Positions 30,449-39,045 of a stretch of 64,000 nt of DNA are shown piece by piece. The position numbers and the translations under genes are program-made. A model generated the notes under the pieces. The model was given only the letters and a program-made list of their open reading frames with translations, had not been told where the DNA came from and searched no databases. The stretch's first letter is position 1. Each line of letters begins with the position of its first letter. The stretch lies in assembly GCF_030272895.1 (NCBI RefSeq), contig NZ_JALRNF010000011.1, forward strand, positions 75,026-139,025, in the 5' to 3' direction. Source of the DNA: Pseudomonas sp. BGr12 (GTDB lineage: Bacteria; Pseudomonadota; Gammaproteobacteria; Pseudomonadales; Pseudomonadaceae).

Positions 30449-31684
30449 ACGGCTGAGCAGGCCGTTGCCCTCGAGGTTCGCCAGGGCCGGCGCGCGCTGG
30501 CTCAGGCGGGCGTGTACGGTTTCCAGCTGGGCGGCGGCGATGCTCCAGTCGTGGTGTTCGGTGACGAACTGGCGCGCTGCCTCCGACAGCTGGCGCATGC
30601 GCCAGGGCTGGTTGAGCAACTGGTTGATCAGCAGGGCCAACTGGTCGCTGTCGTCGCTGCTCAGATAGTGCTCGCCCTGAGTCACCTGCAGGCCGGACAT
30701 GCCTTTGGTGGTGGTGACCACCGGCAAGCCGGCGGCCATGGCTTCCAGTACCTTGATCTTCGAGCCGCCGCCATAGCGCAGTGGCGCGAAGAAAATCGCC
30801 GAATGCCGTTGCAGCTCGCGCAAGTCCGGCAGGTAACCCACCCATTCGATGCGCGGATCGGTCCAGCGCGACTTCCAGCTGTCCGGCAGGGCGTGGCCGA
30901 CCACGGCAAAGCGCACCGCCGGGTTGCTTTGCCAGATCTGCGGCAGGATGTCTTCCAGTGCCCACTCGATGGCTTCGAGGCTCGCGCCATATTCGAAGTT
31001 GCCCACGAACAGCAGCCGCTGGCTGTGCATCGCCGGCTGGATGTTGCGGTAGTGGGCGCAATCCACGCCGTTGATCACCAGGGTGGCGGGGTAGCCGGTC
31101 AGGTGGGTGATGTGTTCGGCATCGCTGGGGCTGACCGCCACCACTTCGTGGGCCTGGCTCAGCACCCGGTTTTCCCAGCGGCGATAGCGCCAGCGATCGA
31201 ACGCGTTGAAGGGACGCAGCCACAGGGGCAGGCGGTCATGGCAGGCGGCACCGGCCACCGACTCGATGGTGTGCTCGCTGACCAGGAAGGGCAGGCCCCG
31301 TTCCTGCAGGGCTTTTTCGAAGGGCTGGAAACTGTAGCTGTGCTCGATCTGGATTACATCCCAGCGCTCGTTGAGCAATTGCTCGAAGCAATGCCGCAGG
31401 TGCGGCGCCAGGCCATTGACGCTGGCGCGCATCGGGTAGCCGGCATACACCGCGGCCAGCAGGTTCAACGGGCTGTGCAAGGGGCGCCTGGGTAGCACGA
31501 TCAAGCGTTCGAGCAACGGCTCCAGTGCCGCTCGCGCCGCCTCGCAGGGCGGGGTCTTGGATTGCACCAGCAAGGTGATCTGGTGGCCGCGCTGCGCCAG
31601 GCTGCGCAGCAGGTGATACTGTCGGGTTTTGCCGCCACTGGTGGTTGGCCAGGGCAGGTAAGGCAGTGTCCAGAGTACGCGCAT
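30437..31684 (-). CDS. glycosyltransferase family 4 protein
   Basis: GT-B fold glycosyltransferase of 415 residues. N-terminal donor-side pattern TSGGKTRQYHLLRSLAQRGHQ and the C-terminal family-1/4 motif APLRYGGGSKIKVLEAMAAGLPVVTT, which holds the nucleotide-sugar-binding Glu residues. ATG at 31684 follows GAGGAAAGGGG. It lies 61 bases downstream of the AlgA-type enzyme on the same strand, so the two may supply and use GDP-mannose for a surface polysaccharide; the actual acceptor is unknown. Confidence 0.88.
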   Translation of the reverse strand: MRVLWTLPYLPWPTTSGGKTRQYHLLRSLAQRGHQITLLVQSKTPPCEAARAALEPLLERLIVLPRRPLHSPLNLLAAVYAGYPMRASVNGLAPHLRHCFEQLLNERWDVIQIEHSYSFQPFEKALQERGLPFLVSEHTIESVAGAACHDRLPLWLRPFNAFDRWRYRRWENRVLSQAHEVVAVSPSDAEHITHLTGYPATLVINGVDCAHYRNIQPAMHSQRLLFVGNFEYGASLEAIEWALEDILPQIWQSNPAVRFAVVGHALPDSWKSRWTDPRIEWVGYLPDLRELQRHSAIFFAPLRYGGGSKIKVLEAMAAGLPVVTTTKGMSGLQVTQGEHYLSSDDSDQLALLINQLLNQPWRMRQLSEAARQFVTEHHDWSIAAAQLETVHARLSQRAPALANLEGNGLLSRSAE

Positions 31685-31745
31685 GACCCCTTTCCTCTTC
31701 ACCAGGCGGGCTACGGCATGCAGATATGAAAGGACGCGCCCGGGG

Positions 31746-33200
31746 TCAGTCGCTGGCTGGCTCCGGGGCGCGTCCATAGCTATCAGTAAAGCGCACGATG
31801 TCGTCTTCGCCCAAGTATTCGCCACTTTGTACTTCGATCATGATCAAGTCGATCACGCCGGGATTGGTCAGGCGATGTACCCGCCCCGGTTTGATAAAGG
31901 TCGATTCGTTGCTGCCGAGCAGGAATTCGTCGTCACCCTGGGTTACGCGGGCCATGCCGCTGACCACGATCCAGTGCTCGCTGCGATGGTGATGCAGCTG
32001 CAGTGACAGCGATGCCTGCGGGCGGACCATCAGGCGCTTGATCTTGAAGCGCGGGCCTTCCTCCAGCACCGTGTAGGTTCCCCAGGGGCGGTTGACCGTA
32101 CGGTGCAGGCGACAGGCGTCGTGGCCCTGGCGCTTGAGCTGCTGGGCGATCAACTTGACCTCCTGGCTGCGCGAGGCGTCGGCGATCAGCAGGGCGTCGG
32201 GGGTGTCGATGATGATCAGGTTGTCCAGGCCCACGGCGCCGACCAGCCGGCGTGGCGAGTCGATGTAGCAATTGGACACGTCATGCAGCACGGTCTCGCC
32301 CGTGCAGCGGTTGCCGCTAGCGTCGGCTTGCTGCAGTTCGCGCACGGCCTGCCAGCAACCGATATCGCTCCAGCCCAGTTCGGCGGGCAGGACGGCGACC
32401 CGGCTGGAGACTTCCATGACCGCGTAGTCGATGGAAATGTCCGGCACCGGTGCGAACGACCCCGGGTCGAGCTCCAGTTGCAGTTCACCCTGGCCCTGTT
32501 TGCTCGGGCTCAGTTGCAGGCAGTGGTTGACGGCGCAAAGCAGCTCGGGGGCATGCTGTTGCAGCTCGGCCAGAATCGCGTCCACGCGCATGCAGAACAT
32601 CCCGGCATTCCACAGGTGCCGGCCGCCTGCGAGAAACTGCCGGGCGGTCGGGGCGTCCGGCTTTTCGACGAAGCGGGCAACCTGGTAACCGTGCTCGCCC
32701 AGGGCCGGGCCTTGCTCGATGTAGCCAAAGCCGGTTTCCGCGCGATCGGGCACCAGGCCGAAGGTGGTCAGCCAACCTTGCTGTGCCAGCACGCGGGCAT
32801 CCCTGACGGCGTTTGCGAAGGCTGCAAGCTCGGTGATCAGGTGGTCGGCCGGCAATACCAGCAGCTGTGCATCCTCGCCGTACAGGCGGGCACTGTGCAG
32901 GGCAGCGGCAGCAATGGCGGGGGCGGTGCCGCGACCGAAGGGTTCGAGGATGAAGTCCAGGGCCATGCCCTGATGATTGACCTGGCGGTATTCGTCCTGG
33001 GTGCTGAAATACACTTCGCGGTTGGTGACGGTCAGTACGCGGTCGACGTCCGGCAGGCCGCAGGCGCGGATGAAGGTCTTTTGCAGCAGGCTCTGGCCAT
33101 CGGGCAGGCGCATGAAGGGTTTGGGCTGGGTTTCGCGAGAAACCGGCCATAGGCGGGTGCCGGCGCCGCCGGCGATGATGCAGGGAATCAGCGCGCTCAT
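31746..33200 (-). CDS. mannose-1-phosphate guanylyltransferase / mannose-6-phosphate isomerase (AlgA/WbpW type)
   Basis: Bifunctional enzyme of 484 residues making GDP-mannose. The N-terminal nucleotidyltransferase has GGAGTRLWPVSRETQPKPF at 11-29 and the FVEKPDAPTARQFL segment. The C-terminal type-II isomerase cupin (about 350-475) has RPWGTYTVLEEGPRFKIKRL and the metal motif LQLHHHRSEHWIVVSG. Length matches AlgA, WbpW and PslB. Alginate genes are absent, so it is not algA by context; together with the following glycosyltransferase it points to another mannose-containing polysaccharide. Confidence 0.93.
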   Translation of the reverse strand: MSALIPCIIAGGAGTRLWPVSRETQPKPFMRLPDGQSLLQKTFIRACGLPDVDRVLTVTNREVYFSTQDEYRQVNHQGMALDFILEPFGRGTAPAIAAAALHSARLYGEDAQLLVLPADHLITELAAFANAVRDARVLAQQGWLTTFGLVPDRAETGFGYIEQGPALGEHGYQVARFVEKPDAPTARQFLAGGRHLWNAGMFCMRVDAILAELQQHAPELLCAVNHCLQLSPSKQGQGELQLELDPGSFAPVPDISIDYAVMEVSSRVAVLPAELGWSDIGCWQAVRELQQADASGNRCTGETVLHDVSNCYIDSPRRLVGAVGLDNLIIIDTPDALLIADASRSQEVKLIAQQLKRQGHDACRLHRTVNRPWGTYTVLEEGPRFKIKRLMVRPQASLSLQLHHHRSEHWIVVSGMARVTQGDDEFLLGSNESTFIKPGRVHRLTNPGVIDLIMIEVQSGEYLGEDDIVRFTDSYGRAPEPASD

Positions 33201-33415
33201 TTCACAGCCTTGAGTTGCAAAGCGTCAATAAAATGTCTTTTATTTTTTCCTTGCTGCGTAAAGCCAAATATTTGTCGAATGATGCGCTCGGGTGCGGGCG
33301 CTTTCAATGGTTTCGTATCGGCGGAATCGGTTTTTTCGTGATCGTCGCGACCAAAGGTGAAACAAGGGGCTTGGTCGTGTGGTCGAGATAGTCGGGATCT
33401 ATTGCAAGGGGCGGC

Positions 33416-34318
33416 ATGATGGCACATCACAAGGCATTGGTGATCCTGCATGGCAAGCAAGCCATGAACGAGCAGGTGCGATCGGCGGTCGGCGGCATGC
33501 GCGAGCGTGGCTGGCAGCTCGATGTGCGCCTGACCTGGGAGCCCGGTGACGCCGCCCGGCTGGTGGCCGAGGCCCTGGCGGCCGGCTATGGGCAACTGGT
33601 GGCCGGCGGCGGGGATGGTACCTTGCGTGACGTCGCCGAAGCCATGGTCAGGGCCAAGGGGCAGGCCAGCCTGGTGTTGATGCCACTGGGCACGGCCAAT
33701 GACTTTGCCCGCGCCGCCGGCGTGCCGCTGGAGCCTGGGCCGGCATTGGCCCTGCTGGAGGCGCCCGCACGGGCCATTGATGTGGGGCGGGTGGGCGAGC
33801 AGGTGTTTCTCAACATGGCCACGGGCGGATTCGGCAGCCAGGTGACGGCCAATACCTCCGAAGACCTGAAGAAAGTCCTGGGTGGCGCGGCCTATCTGTT
33901 CACCGGCCTTACCCGTTTCAGTGAGCTCAGTACCGCGTCGGCCCGGCTGCAAGGGCCAGACTTCGACTGGCAAGGCGACCTGCTGGCCCTGGGCATTGGC
34001 AACGGTCGCCAGGCCGGGGGCGGTCATGTGCTGTGTCCGCAGGCGCAGGTCGATGACGGCTTGCTCGACGTCAGTATCCTGCCGGCACCCCAGGAGGTGG
34101 TAGGCACCTTGCGCAGCCTGCTCAGCGACGGTCTTGGCCTGGATAACCTGTTCGTGCGGGCGCGCCTGCCCTGGATCGAGATCCACAGTTCCCAGGGCCT
34201 GGACATCAACCTCGATGGCGAGCCCCTGCAGGCCGACAGCCTGCGCTTCGAGGCGCTGGCGGGGGCCTTGCGTGTGCACCTGCCGGAGGACTCGGCGCTG
34301 CTCAGTCGTCGAGGCTGA
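33416..34318 (+). CDS. yegS: YegS-type lipid kinase (diacylglycerol kinase catalytic domain)
   Basis: Lipid kinase of 300 residues. The nucleotide motif GGGDGTLRDVAEA is at 64-76, followed by PLGTANDFARA and a beta-rich C-terminal domain ending in INLDGEPLQADSLRFEAL, all typical of YegS. Members phosphorylate phosphatidylglycerol or related lipids in vitro. Start at 33416 or the next codon 33419, both ATG. Its last 17 bases overlap the convergent response regulator gene. Confidence 0.9.
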   Translation: MMAHHKALVILHGKQAMNEQVRSAVGGMRERGWQLDVRLTWEPGDAARLVAEALAAGYGQLVAGGGDGTLRDVAEAMVRAKGQASLVLMPLGTANDFARAAGVPLEPGPALALLEAPARAIDVGRVGEQVFLNMATGGFGSQVTANTSEDLKKVLGGAAYLFTGLTRFSELSTASARLQGPDFDWQGDLLALGIGNGRQAGGGHVLCPQAQVDDGLLDVSILPAPQEVVGTLRSLLSDGLGLDNLFVRARLPWIEIHSSQGLDINLDGEPLQADSLRFEALAGALRVHLPEDSALLSRRG

Positions 34319-34961
34319 TGATCTGCTCGCGCACGGCGAACAGCACCAGGCCGGCGACATCGTAGATCTGCAGGCGCTTCATGATCTGCGAGCGGTGGGT
34401 TTCCACGGTCTTGATGCTCAGGCCCAGGCCGTGGGCAATCTCGCGGGTGGATTTGCCACGCACGATCAGGCGCAGGATTTCCAGCTGGCGCGCCGTCAGG
34501 TTGTGGTTTTCCGCTGCCGGTGGCTTGCTGGCCTGGGCGCGTAGCAGGGCCTGGTTGATCACGGTGTGGGCGATCGCCGGGCTCAGGTAGCGCTCGCCGC
34601 TGCGCAGCGCCGCCAGTGCCTGTTCCAGCTCGGTGGCGGTGGTGTCCTTGAGCAGGTAGCCATGGGCGCCGCTTTCCAGTGCCTGCATGATCAGCTCGGG
34701 ATCGGTGTGCATCGACAGGATCAGCACCTTGCTGCGACAGCCGCTGGCGCGCAGGTGGGTCAGGGCCTGCAGGCCGCTGGTCGAGCGCATGGAGATGTCC
34801 AGCAGGACGATGTCCGGGTCCAGCTGTTGCACCAGCTCGGCCACCTGGTTGCCGTCATCGCCCTCACCGATGACGGTGTAGCCGGGAATGTCGGACACCA
34901 GGGCACGAACGCCGGCGCGGATCAGTGAGTGGTCATCCACCAGCAGCAATGTACAGGTCAT
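34302..34961 (-). CDS. NarL/FixJ-type response regulator
   Basis: Regulator of 219 residues. Receiver with DD at 9-10 and phospho-acceptor Asp55 (IVLLDISM), then a LuxR-type helix-turn-helix at about 150-212 (ARQLEILRLIVRGKSTREIAHGLGLSIKTVETHRSQIMKRL). It is coupled to the upstream histidine kinase by a 4-base overlap of stop and start. Target genes unknown. Confidence 0.94.
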   Translation of the reverse strand: MTCTLLLVDDHSLIRAGVRALVSDIPGYTVIGEGDDGNQVAELVQQLDPDIVLLDISMRSTSGLQALTHLRASGCRSKVLILSMHTDPELIMQALESGAHGYLLKDTTATELEQALAALRSGERYLSPAIAHTVINQALLRAQASKPPAAENHNLTARQLEILRLIVRGKSTREIAHGLGLSIKTVETHRSQIMKRLQIYDVAGLVLFAVREQIISLDD

Positions 34962-35848
34962 GGGGCGTTACTTGTCTTGGCGCGTTCGAGGGTGCGGGGA
35001 GGCCAGGGAAACAGGGCGTCGATGCGCGTGCCTTTGCCTGGCTGGCTACTGACGGACAGGGTGCCGTCGAGCAGGGCGGCGCGCTCGAGCATGCCGGCCA
35101 TGCCGCGCTGACCCTGCTCGCCCGGGTTGCTGGCCGGCATGAAGCCCTGGCCGTCATCGCAGATGGACAACGACAGGCCTTCGGGCAGGCGCTCGATGCG
35201 CACCACCAGGTTGCGCGCACCGGCATGGCGGAGAATGTTGGTGACCGCTTCCTGGGTGATGCGAAAGGCCGCGATGGCCATGTCGTCGGCAATGCCGCCC
35301 AGGCGCTGGCGGCATTCCAGGCTCCAGTTCAGGTTGGTGTTTTCCAGGGTGCGCAACAGATGTGCGCGCAAGCTGGCCTCCAGGCCCAGGCTGGACAGCT
35401 GGCGCGGGTTGAGGATCGCGGTGACGTCACGCACGTTGGCCAGGGTGTCGTCCAGGGTGTTGCGCAGGGTGCTGCAGTGTTCCTGCAGCTCCTGCGGTAC
35501 GCGACGCTGAAGCCAGTCGGCCTGGAGCTTGGCAGCCGTCAGCAATTGACCGATATCGTCATGCAACTCGCGACTCAGGCGCTGGCGTTCGCTTTCCTGG
35601 ACCTTGAGCAGGCGATTGGCAAGTTCGGCCGGGCGCATGGCGATCGAGCGCGCCCAGTGGCGCAGGTGCCAGCCGATGCTCAACATCGCCACCAGGTGCA
35701 GGACCAGTATGCTGGCCGGCATCGCCTGGGCCCGCAGGAACAGCATCAGGTTGGCAATGATCGAGGCCAGGCACAGCAGCGCAGTAAACCCGCGCAATAG
35801 AGCGGCCCCGGGACGCCAGTGCGTTAAAGTCTTGAGGCTTGGATGCAT
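34958..35848 (-). CDS. sensor histidine kinase, NarX/DegS-like (HisKA_3)
   Basis: Kinase of 296 residues, partner of the overlapping regulator. Two hydrophobic helices at about 17-65, no periplasmic domain of note, then the dimerisation motif QRLSRELHDDIGQLL with His96, and an HATPase region with RITQEAVTNILRHAGA (N box) and CDDGQGF and GMAGMLERA (G boxes). Start ATG 35848 was chosen since the frame upstream is AT-rich and non-coding. The signal would be membrane or cytosolic. Confidence 0.93.
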   Translation of the reverse strand: MHPSLKTLTHWRPGAALLRGFTALLCLASIIANLMLFLRAQAMPASILVLHLVAMLSIGWHLRHWARSIAMRPAELANRLLKVQESERQRLSRELHDDIGQLLTAAKLQADWLQRRVPQELQEHCSTLRNTLDDTLANVRDVTAILNPRQLSSLGLEASLRAHLLRTLENTNLNWSLECRQRLGGIADDMAIAAFRITQEAVTNILRHAGARNLVVRIERLPEGLSLSICDDGQGFMPASNPGEQGQRGMAGMLERAALLDGTLSVSSQPGKGTRIDALFPWPPRTLERAKTSNAP

Positions 35849-36297
35849 AGAAAATGAAGCCACTGAAATATCGCTGTAGAAAGCCTTGTAAAGGTCAAAA
35901 CAGGGGCGTTGTCGTATTGCCTTCACTATCAGTTGAAACTCGCTACTCGGAGCAGTGATGAGCTACCGTTAGCTTGATAATGAATCATCGAGAACGTGAT
36001 CGGCCAGGCTGTGGCAAACCTCTATCGGCGTGCATGGTATCACTTCAAGTTCAATTGGTCGCGGGCTCTGATAACTGCCTGAATCGTCAGTTTTTACGGG
36101 CTGTAACGGGGGTTCTGTCGAGGGCGGATGTCTAGCATTTTGCCATCACCTGGTGGTGGCAAAACATGCGCAAGATGAATAAATCTGCAAGTGGCTAAAA
36201 CATGTGCAGATGTCATCGGCAGGTCGGCAAAGTTGACACTTAAAGTCCGCAGCGCAGAGCGCTGCGAACAGTCAGTGGACACTTTGCCAATTACGCC
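35849..36297. other. intergenic region with palindromes
   Basis: About 450 bases without a gene, more AT-rich than average. It holds the promoter of the histidine kinase operon at the left end. It also holds a near-perfect palindrome at 36138-36164 (TTTTGCCATCACC and GGTGGTGGCAAAA) and a GC-rich hairpin at 36248-36266 (CGCAGCGC/GCGCTGCG) that probably ends the Hpt gene transcript. Short open frames here look spurious. Confidence 0.6.
36245..36269 (-). terminator. hairpin after the Hpt-like gene
   Basis: On the minus strand GTTCGCAGCGC, loop TCT, GCGCTGCGGAC, then TTTAAG. An 11-pair stem with a poor U-tract, 29 bases after the stop at 36298; a plausible terminator. Confidence 0.5.
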
Positions 36298-36795
36298 TTA
36301 GTTGCCCGCAGTTGAGCCTGCAGTTGCGCTGTGCGGTCCGTGCGCAGGGTGCACACAGGGCGTCATGGTCGAGGTGCAGGACGCGCAGGTCGACGTCGGG
36401 TTGAGGGCCGTCGCCAGGTTGTCGAGCAGCGCCACCTGTTCTTCGGTGTCCAGGCCCAGGTCGCCGGTGTGCGGGTCGATCAGTTCCAGTTGCCAGGCCA
36501 GCAGGGTCAGGCAGCCTTTGAGCGCCGGCAGGGCGCTGCCTGGCAGGCTCTTGGTGCTTCGAGCCGTTTCCAGCAGGTGCTGGAGTTGCTGGCTGTAGCT
36601 GGCCACTTCCATCAGCCCCAGGGTCCGGGCGCGTGCAACCAGGGTCGCCAGGGTATCGTTGAGGCAGTGGCAGGCATCCGGATCGTTGTCGATCAGGGCC
36701 AGATGCTGCAGGCATTCTTCAGCTTGGCTCAGCAGGACCTGGGCGTTCGCCAGGAAATCCTGCAGGACGATGCTGTTCAGTGAGTCGTTGGCCAT
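36298..36795 (-). CDS. degenerate Hpt-domain-like protein
   Basis: Protein of 165 residues starting MANDSLNSIVLQDFLANAQVL. Residues about 10-120 form a helical bundle laid out like an Hpt domain (FLANAQVLLSQAEECLQHL, CLNDTLATLVARARTLGL, SYSQQLQHLLE). Where Hpt domains have AHxLKGSA, this has CLNDTLATLV, so the phospho-accepting His is missing. The C-terminal 40 residues are Thr/Ser/Cys-rich and low in structure. ATG 36795 follows TGGAG. It is divergent from cheV, so a chemotaxis-related role is likely but unproven. Confidence 0.7.
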   Translation of the reverse strand: MANDSLNSIVLQDFLANAQVLLSQAEECLQHLALIDNDPDACHCLNDTLATLVARARTLGLMEVASYSQQLQHLLETARSTKSLPGSALPALKGCLTLLAWQLELIDPHTGDLGLDTEEQVALLDNLATALNPTSTCASCTSTMTPCVHPAHGPHSATAGSTAGN

Positions 36796-36801
36796 CAGTT
36801 G

Positions 36802-36824
36802 GCTCCAGCGCAAAGGGCTGGAGC
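36802..36824 (-). promoter_or_regulatory. hairpin covering the ribosome binding site of the Hpt-like gene
   Basis: GCTCCAG and CTGGAGC are perfect 7-base arms around a 9-base loop. The 3' arm contains the GGAG ribosome binding site of the gene starting at 36795, so the fold would hide it. Confidence 0.5.
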
Positions 36825-37072
36825 AGGGGTTGGCCACTTTGAGGCGATCGCTGACAAAAGCCTGACTCCGTTCATGCAATGAGAATGGCGTCACATTAAT
36901 GGCTAATGGATATTGCGAACATCAGGTCGCACCCGATTGCGACTAGGGGTTTCCCTGATGGGCTGGTTTATTTGCGACCCTTTGCGGGTGTTAGCGACAG
37001 GAAGGCGATGAGCGCAGTAAAGCATGATGGTAAAATGACATCAATCGTTGCCGCGGTATTTTCTTCGGTGGG

Positions 37073-37098
37073 TCAAGCTGCGCGTCAACTGGCCGATA
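37073..37098 (+). promoter_or_regulatory. FliA (sigma-28) promoter of cheV
   Basis: TCAAG, 14 bases, GCCGATA: matches the Pseudomonas sigma-28 consensus at both boxes with exact spacing. The -10 ends 46 bases before the cheV ATG. Confidence 0.8.
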
Positions 37099-37144
37099 CA
37101 GGGCCATCGGATTCATTTATTGGAACAAACCTGGGGGTTCTTCA

Positions 37145-38080
37145 ATGGCTGGCATTCTCGACACGGTAGACCAAAGAACGCAGCTGGTGGGTGAGAACCG
37201 CCTGGAAATCCTGATGTTCCGCCTGGCCGGCCGACAGTTGTTCGCCATCAACGTGTTCAAGGTCCAGGAAGTGCTGCAGATGCCCAAGCTGACCTTGATG
37301 CCGCAACGGCATGCCTTCGTCTGCGGGGTGGTCAACCTGCGCGGGCAGACCCTGCCGGTGATCGACCTGTCCCAGGCCATCGGCATGCGTCCGCTGACGC
37401 CCGGGCCAGGCAGCACCATCATCGTCACCGAATACAACCGCTCGGTGCAGGCGTTCCTGGTCGGCGGTGTCGACCGCATCGTCAACATGAACTGGGAAGC
37501 CATCATGCCGCCGCCCAGCAGCGCCGGTCGCCAGCACTACCTGACGGCGATCAGCAAGGTCGACGAACAGTTGGTGGAAATCATCGACGTGGAGAAAGTG
37601 CTGGCCGAAATCGTGCCGTACAGCGCCAAGGTCTCGCGCGACAAGCTCGAGGACCCGGTACTGGCCCGTGCCCGTGGCCGTGAAGTGCTGCTGGTGGATG
37701 ACTCCACCGTGGCCCTGGCCCAGTTGCGCGACACCCTGTCGCAACTGGGGGTGAAGATGCATGTGGCCAGTGACGGCCTCAAGGCCCTGCGCCTGCTCAA
37801 GGGTTGGGCCGATGCCGGGGAAGATGTCTGCGAGAAACTGCTGATGGTGTTCACCGATGCCGAGATGCCGGAAATGGACGGTTATCGCCTGACCACCGAA
37901 ATTCGCCACGATCCGCGCTTGCGCTCGTTGCATGTGGTGTTGCACACCTCGTTGTCCGGCAGCTTCAACGAGTCGATGGTGAAGAAGGTCGGTTGCGACA
38001 ACTTCCTCTCCAAGTTCCAGCCCGACAAGCTGGTCGATGTAGTGCGCCAACGCCTGATGCTGGATGAAGTGGCGGTCTGA
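37145..38080 (+). CDS. cheV: chemotaxis coupling protein CheV
   Basis: Chemotaxis scaffold of 311 residues: CheW-like coupling domain (about 18-160, with VVNLRGQTLPVIDLSQAIG) fused to a receiver domain (about 178-305) with DD at 185-186, phospho-acceptor Asp238 (VFTDAEMPEMDG) and the conserved Thr/Ser and Lys of the active site later on. CheV couples receptors to CheA and its receiver probably serves adaptation. The good ATG 37145 has a FliA promoter upstream, matching control with the flagellar regulon. Divergent from the Hpt-like gene. Confidence 0.95.
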   Translation: MAGILDTVDQRTQLVGENRLEILMFRLAGRQLFAINVFKVQEVLQMPKLTLMPQRHAFVCGVVNLRGQTLPVIDLSQAIGMRPLTPGPGSTIIVTEYNRSVQAFLVGGVDRIVNMNWEAIMPPPSSAGRQHYLTAISKVDEQLVEIIDVEKVLAEIVPYSAKVSRDKLEDPVLARARGREVLLVDDSTVALAQLRDTLSQLGVKMHVASDGLKALRLLKGWADAGEDVCEKLLMVFTDAEMPEMDGYRLTTEIRHDPRLRSLHVVLHTSLSGSFNESMVKKVGCDNFLSKFQPDKLVDVVRQRLMLDEVAV

Positions 38081-38125
38081 GTCGGTATAAGCTAGCGCTT
38101 CGACTCACAAGGAAGGTTGACCGCC

Positions 38126-38929
38126 ATGCGTCTGAGTGCCCTGTACCGTTACCCGCTCAAATCCGCCCGCGCCCAGGCGCTGGAAACGTCCTGCGTGGGC
38201 CTGCTGGGCTTGAGCGGCGATCGCCGCTGGATGCTGGTAGAACGTGACAATGGGCGCTTCCTGACCCAGCGCGCCTACCCGCAGATGAGCCAGTTGTCGG
38301 CGCTCTACCGCGAGGACGGCAGCCTGGTCCTCGGCGCCAGCGGGCGCAAGTCGCTGACGGTGCCGGTGCCCGATGCCGACAGCAACCTGCGCGGTGTGAC
38401 GATCTGGCGCGATTCCTTCCGGGTGCCGGATGCCGGTGACGAGGCTGCGCAGTGGCTCAGCGAATTCATCGGCAAGGCCGTGCGCCTGGTGCATGTGCCC
38501 GAGCAGCGCACCCGTTTCCTGCCCAGTGGTTACGGCCATAACAGCGATCGGGTGGCGTTTGCCGATGGCTTCCCCTTGCTGCTGATCGGCCAGTCGTCGC
38601 TGGATGACCTGGTGCACAAGGTCGGGCGGCCGCTGGAGATGTTGCGCTTTCGTCCGAACCTGGTAGTGGAGGGCGCCAAGCCGTTTGCCGAGGATGGCTG
38701 GAAGCGCATCCGCATCGGCGCGCTGGAGTTGCGGGTGATCAAGCCCTGCGAGCGCTGCATCCTGACCACCATCGATCCACAGACCGGCATACGTAGCGAG
38801 GATCGCGAGCCATTGACCACGCTCAAGACCTATCGGCAGAAGGAGGGGGATGTGCTGTTCGGGCAGAACCTGGTGGCTGATGGTACCGGGGTGCTGGAGG
38901 TGGGGATGCCGGTGACAGTGCTGGAATAG
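38126..38929 (+). CDS. MOSC domain protein (YcbX/mARC-like)
   Basis: Protein of 267 residues with an N-terminal MOSC beta-barrel domain (MRLSALYRYPLKSARAQAL) and a C-terminal MOSC domain bearing the conserved Cys in CERCILTTIDPQTG, which in relatives binds the molybdenum cofactor. YcbX and mARC proteins reduce N-hydroxylated bases. There is no ferredoxin domain at the C-terminus (unlike YcbX). ATG 38126 follows GGAAGG. Monocistronic between cheV and a REPIN. Confidence 0.9.
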   Translation: MRLSALYRYPLKSARAQALETSCVGLLGLSGDRRWMLVERDNGRFLTQRAYPQMSQLSALYREDGSLVLGASGRKSLTVPVPDADSNLRGVTIWRDSFRVPDAGDEAAQWLSEFIGKAVRLVHVPEQRTRFLPSGYGHNSDRVAFADGFPLLLIGQSSLDDLVHKVGRPLEMLRFRPNLVVEGAKPFAEDGWKRIRIGALELRVIKPCERCILTTIDPQTGIRSEDREPLTTLKTYRQKEGDVLFGQNLVADGTGVLEVGMPVTVLE

Positions 38930-38958
38930 GATTGTGCCTGTGTAGTCGGTGCCGCCGG

Positions 38959-39027
38959 TTTGTAGGAGCGGGCTTGCCCCGCGATGCGAGGTGCGCCCGA
39001 TCGCGGGGCAAGCCCGCTCCTACAAGC
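38959..39027. repeat. REPIN (inverted REP pair)
   Basis: TGTAGGAGCGGGCTTGCCCC and its complement flank a short centre, the same type as at 11728-11806. Lies between the convergent MOSC and slt genes. Confidence 0.93.
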
Positions 39028-39045
39028 AGCGGCTACAGCGCAGTC

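Noticed and set aside
35973-35990. Anr/FNR-like TTGATAATGAATCA
   Set aside because: Spacing and second half do not fit TTGAT-N4-ATCAA.
36906-37169. 87-residue plus-strand frame before cheV
   Set aside because: It spans the FliA promoter of cheV and overlaps cheV out of frame, with no ribosome binding site.
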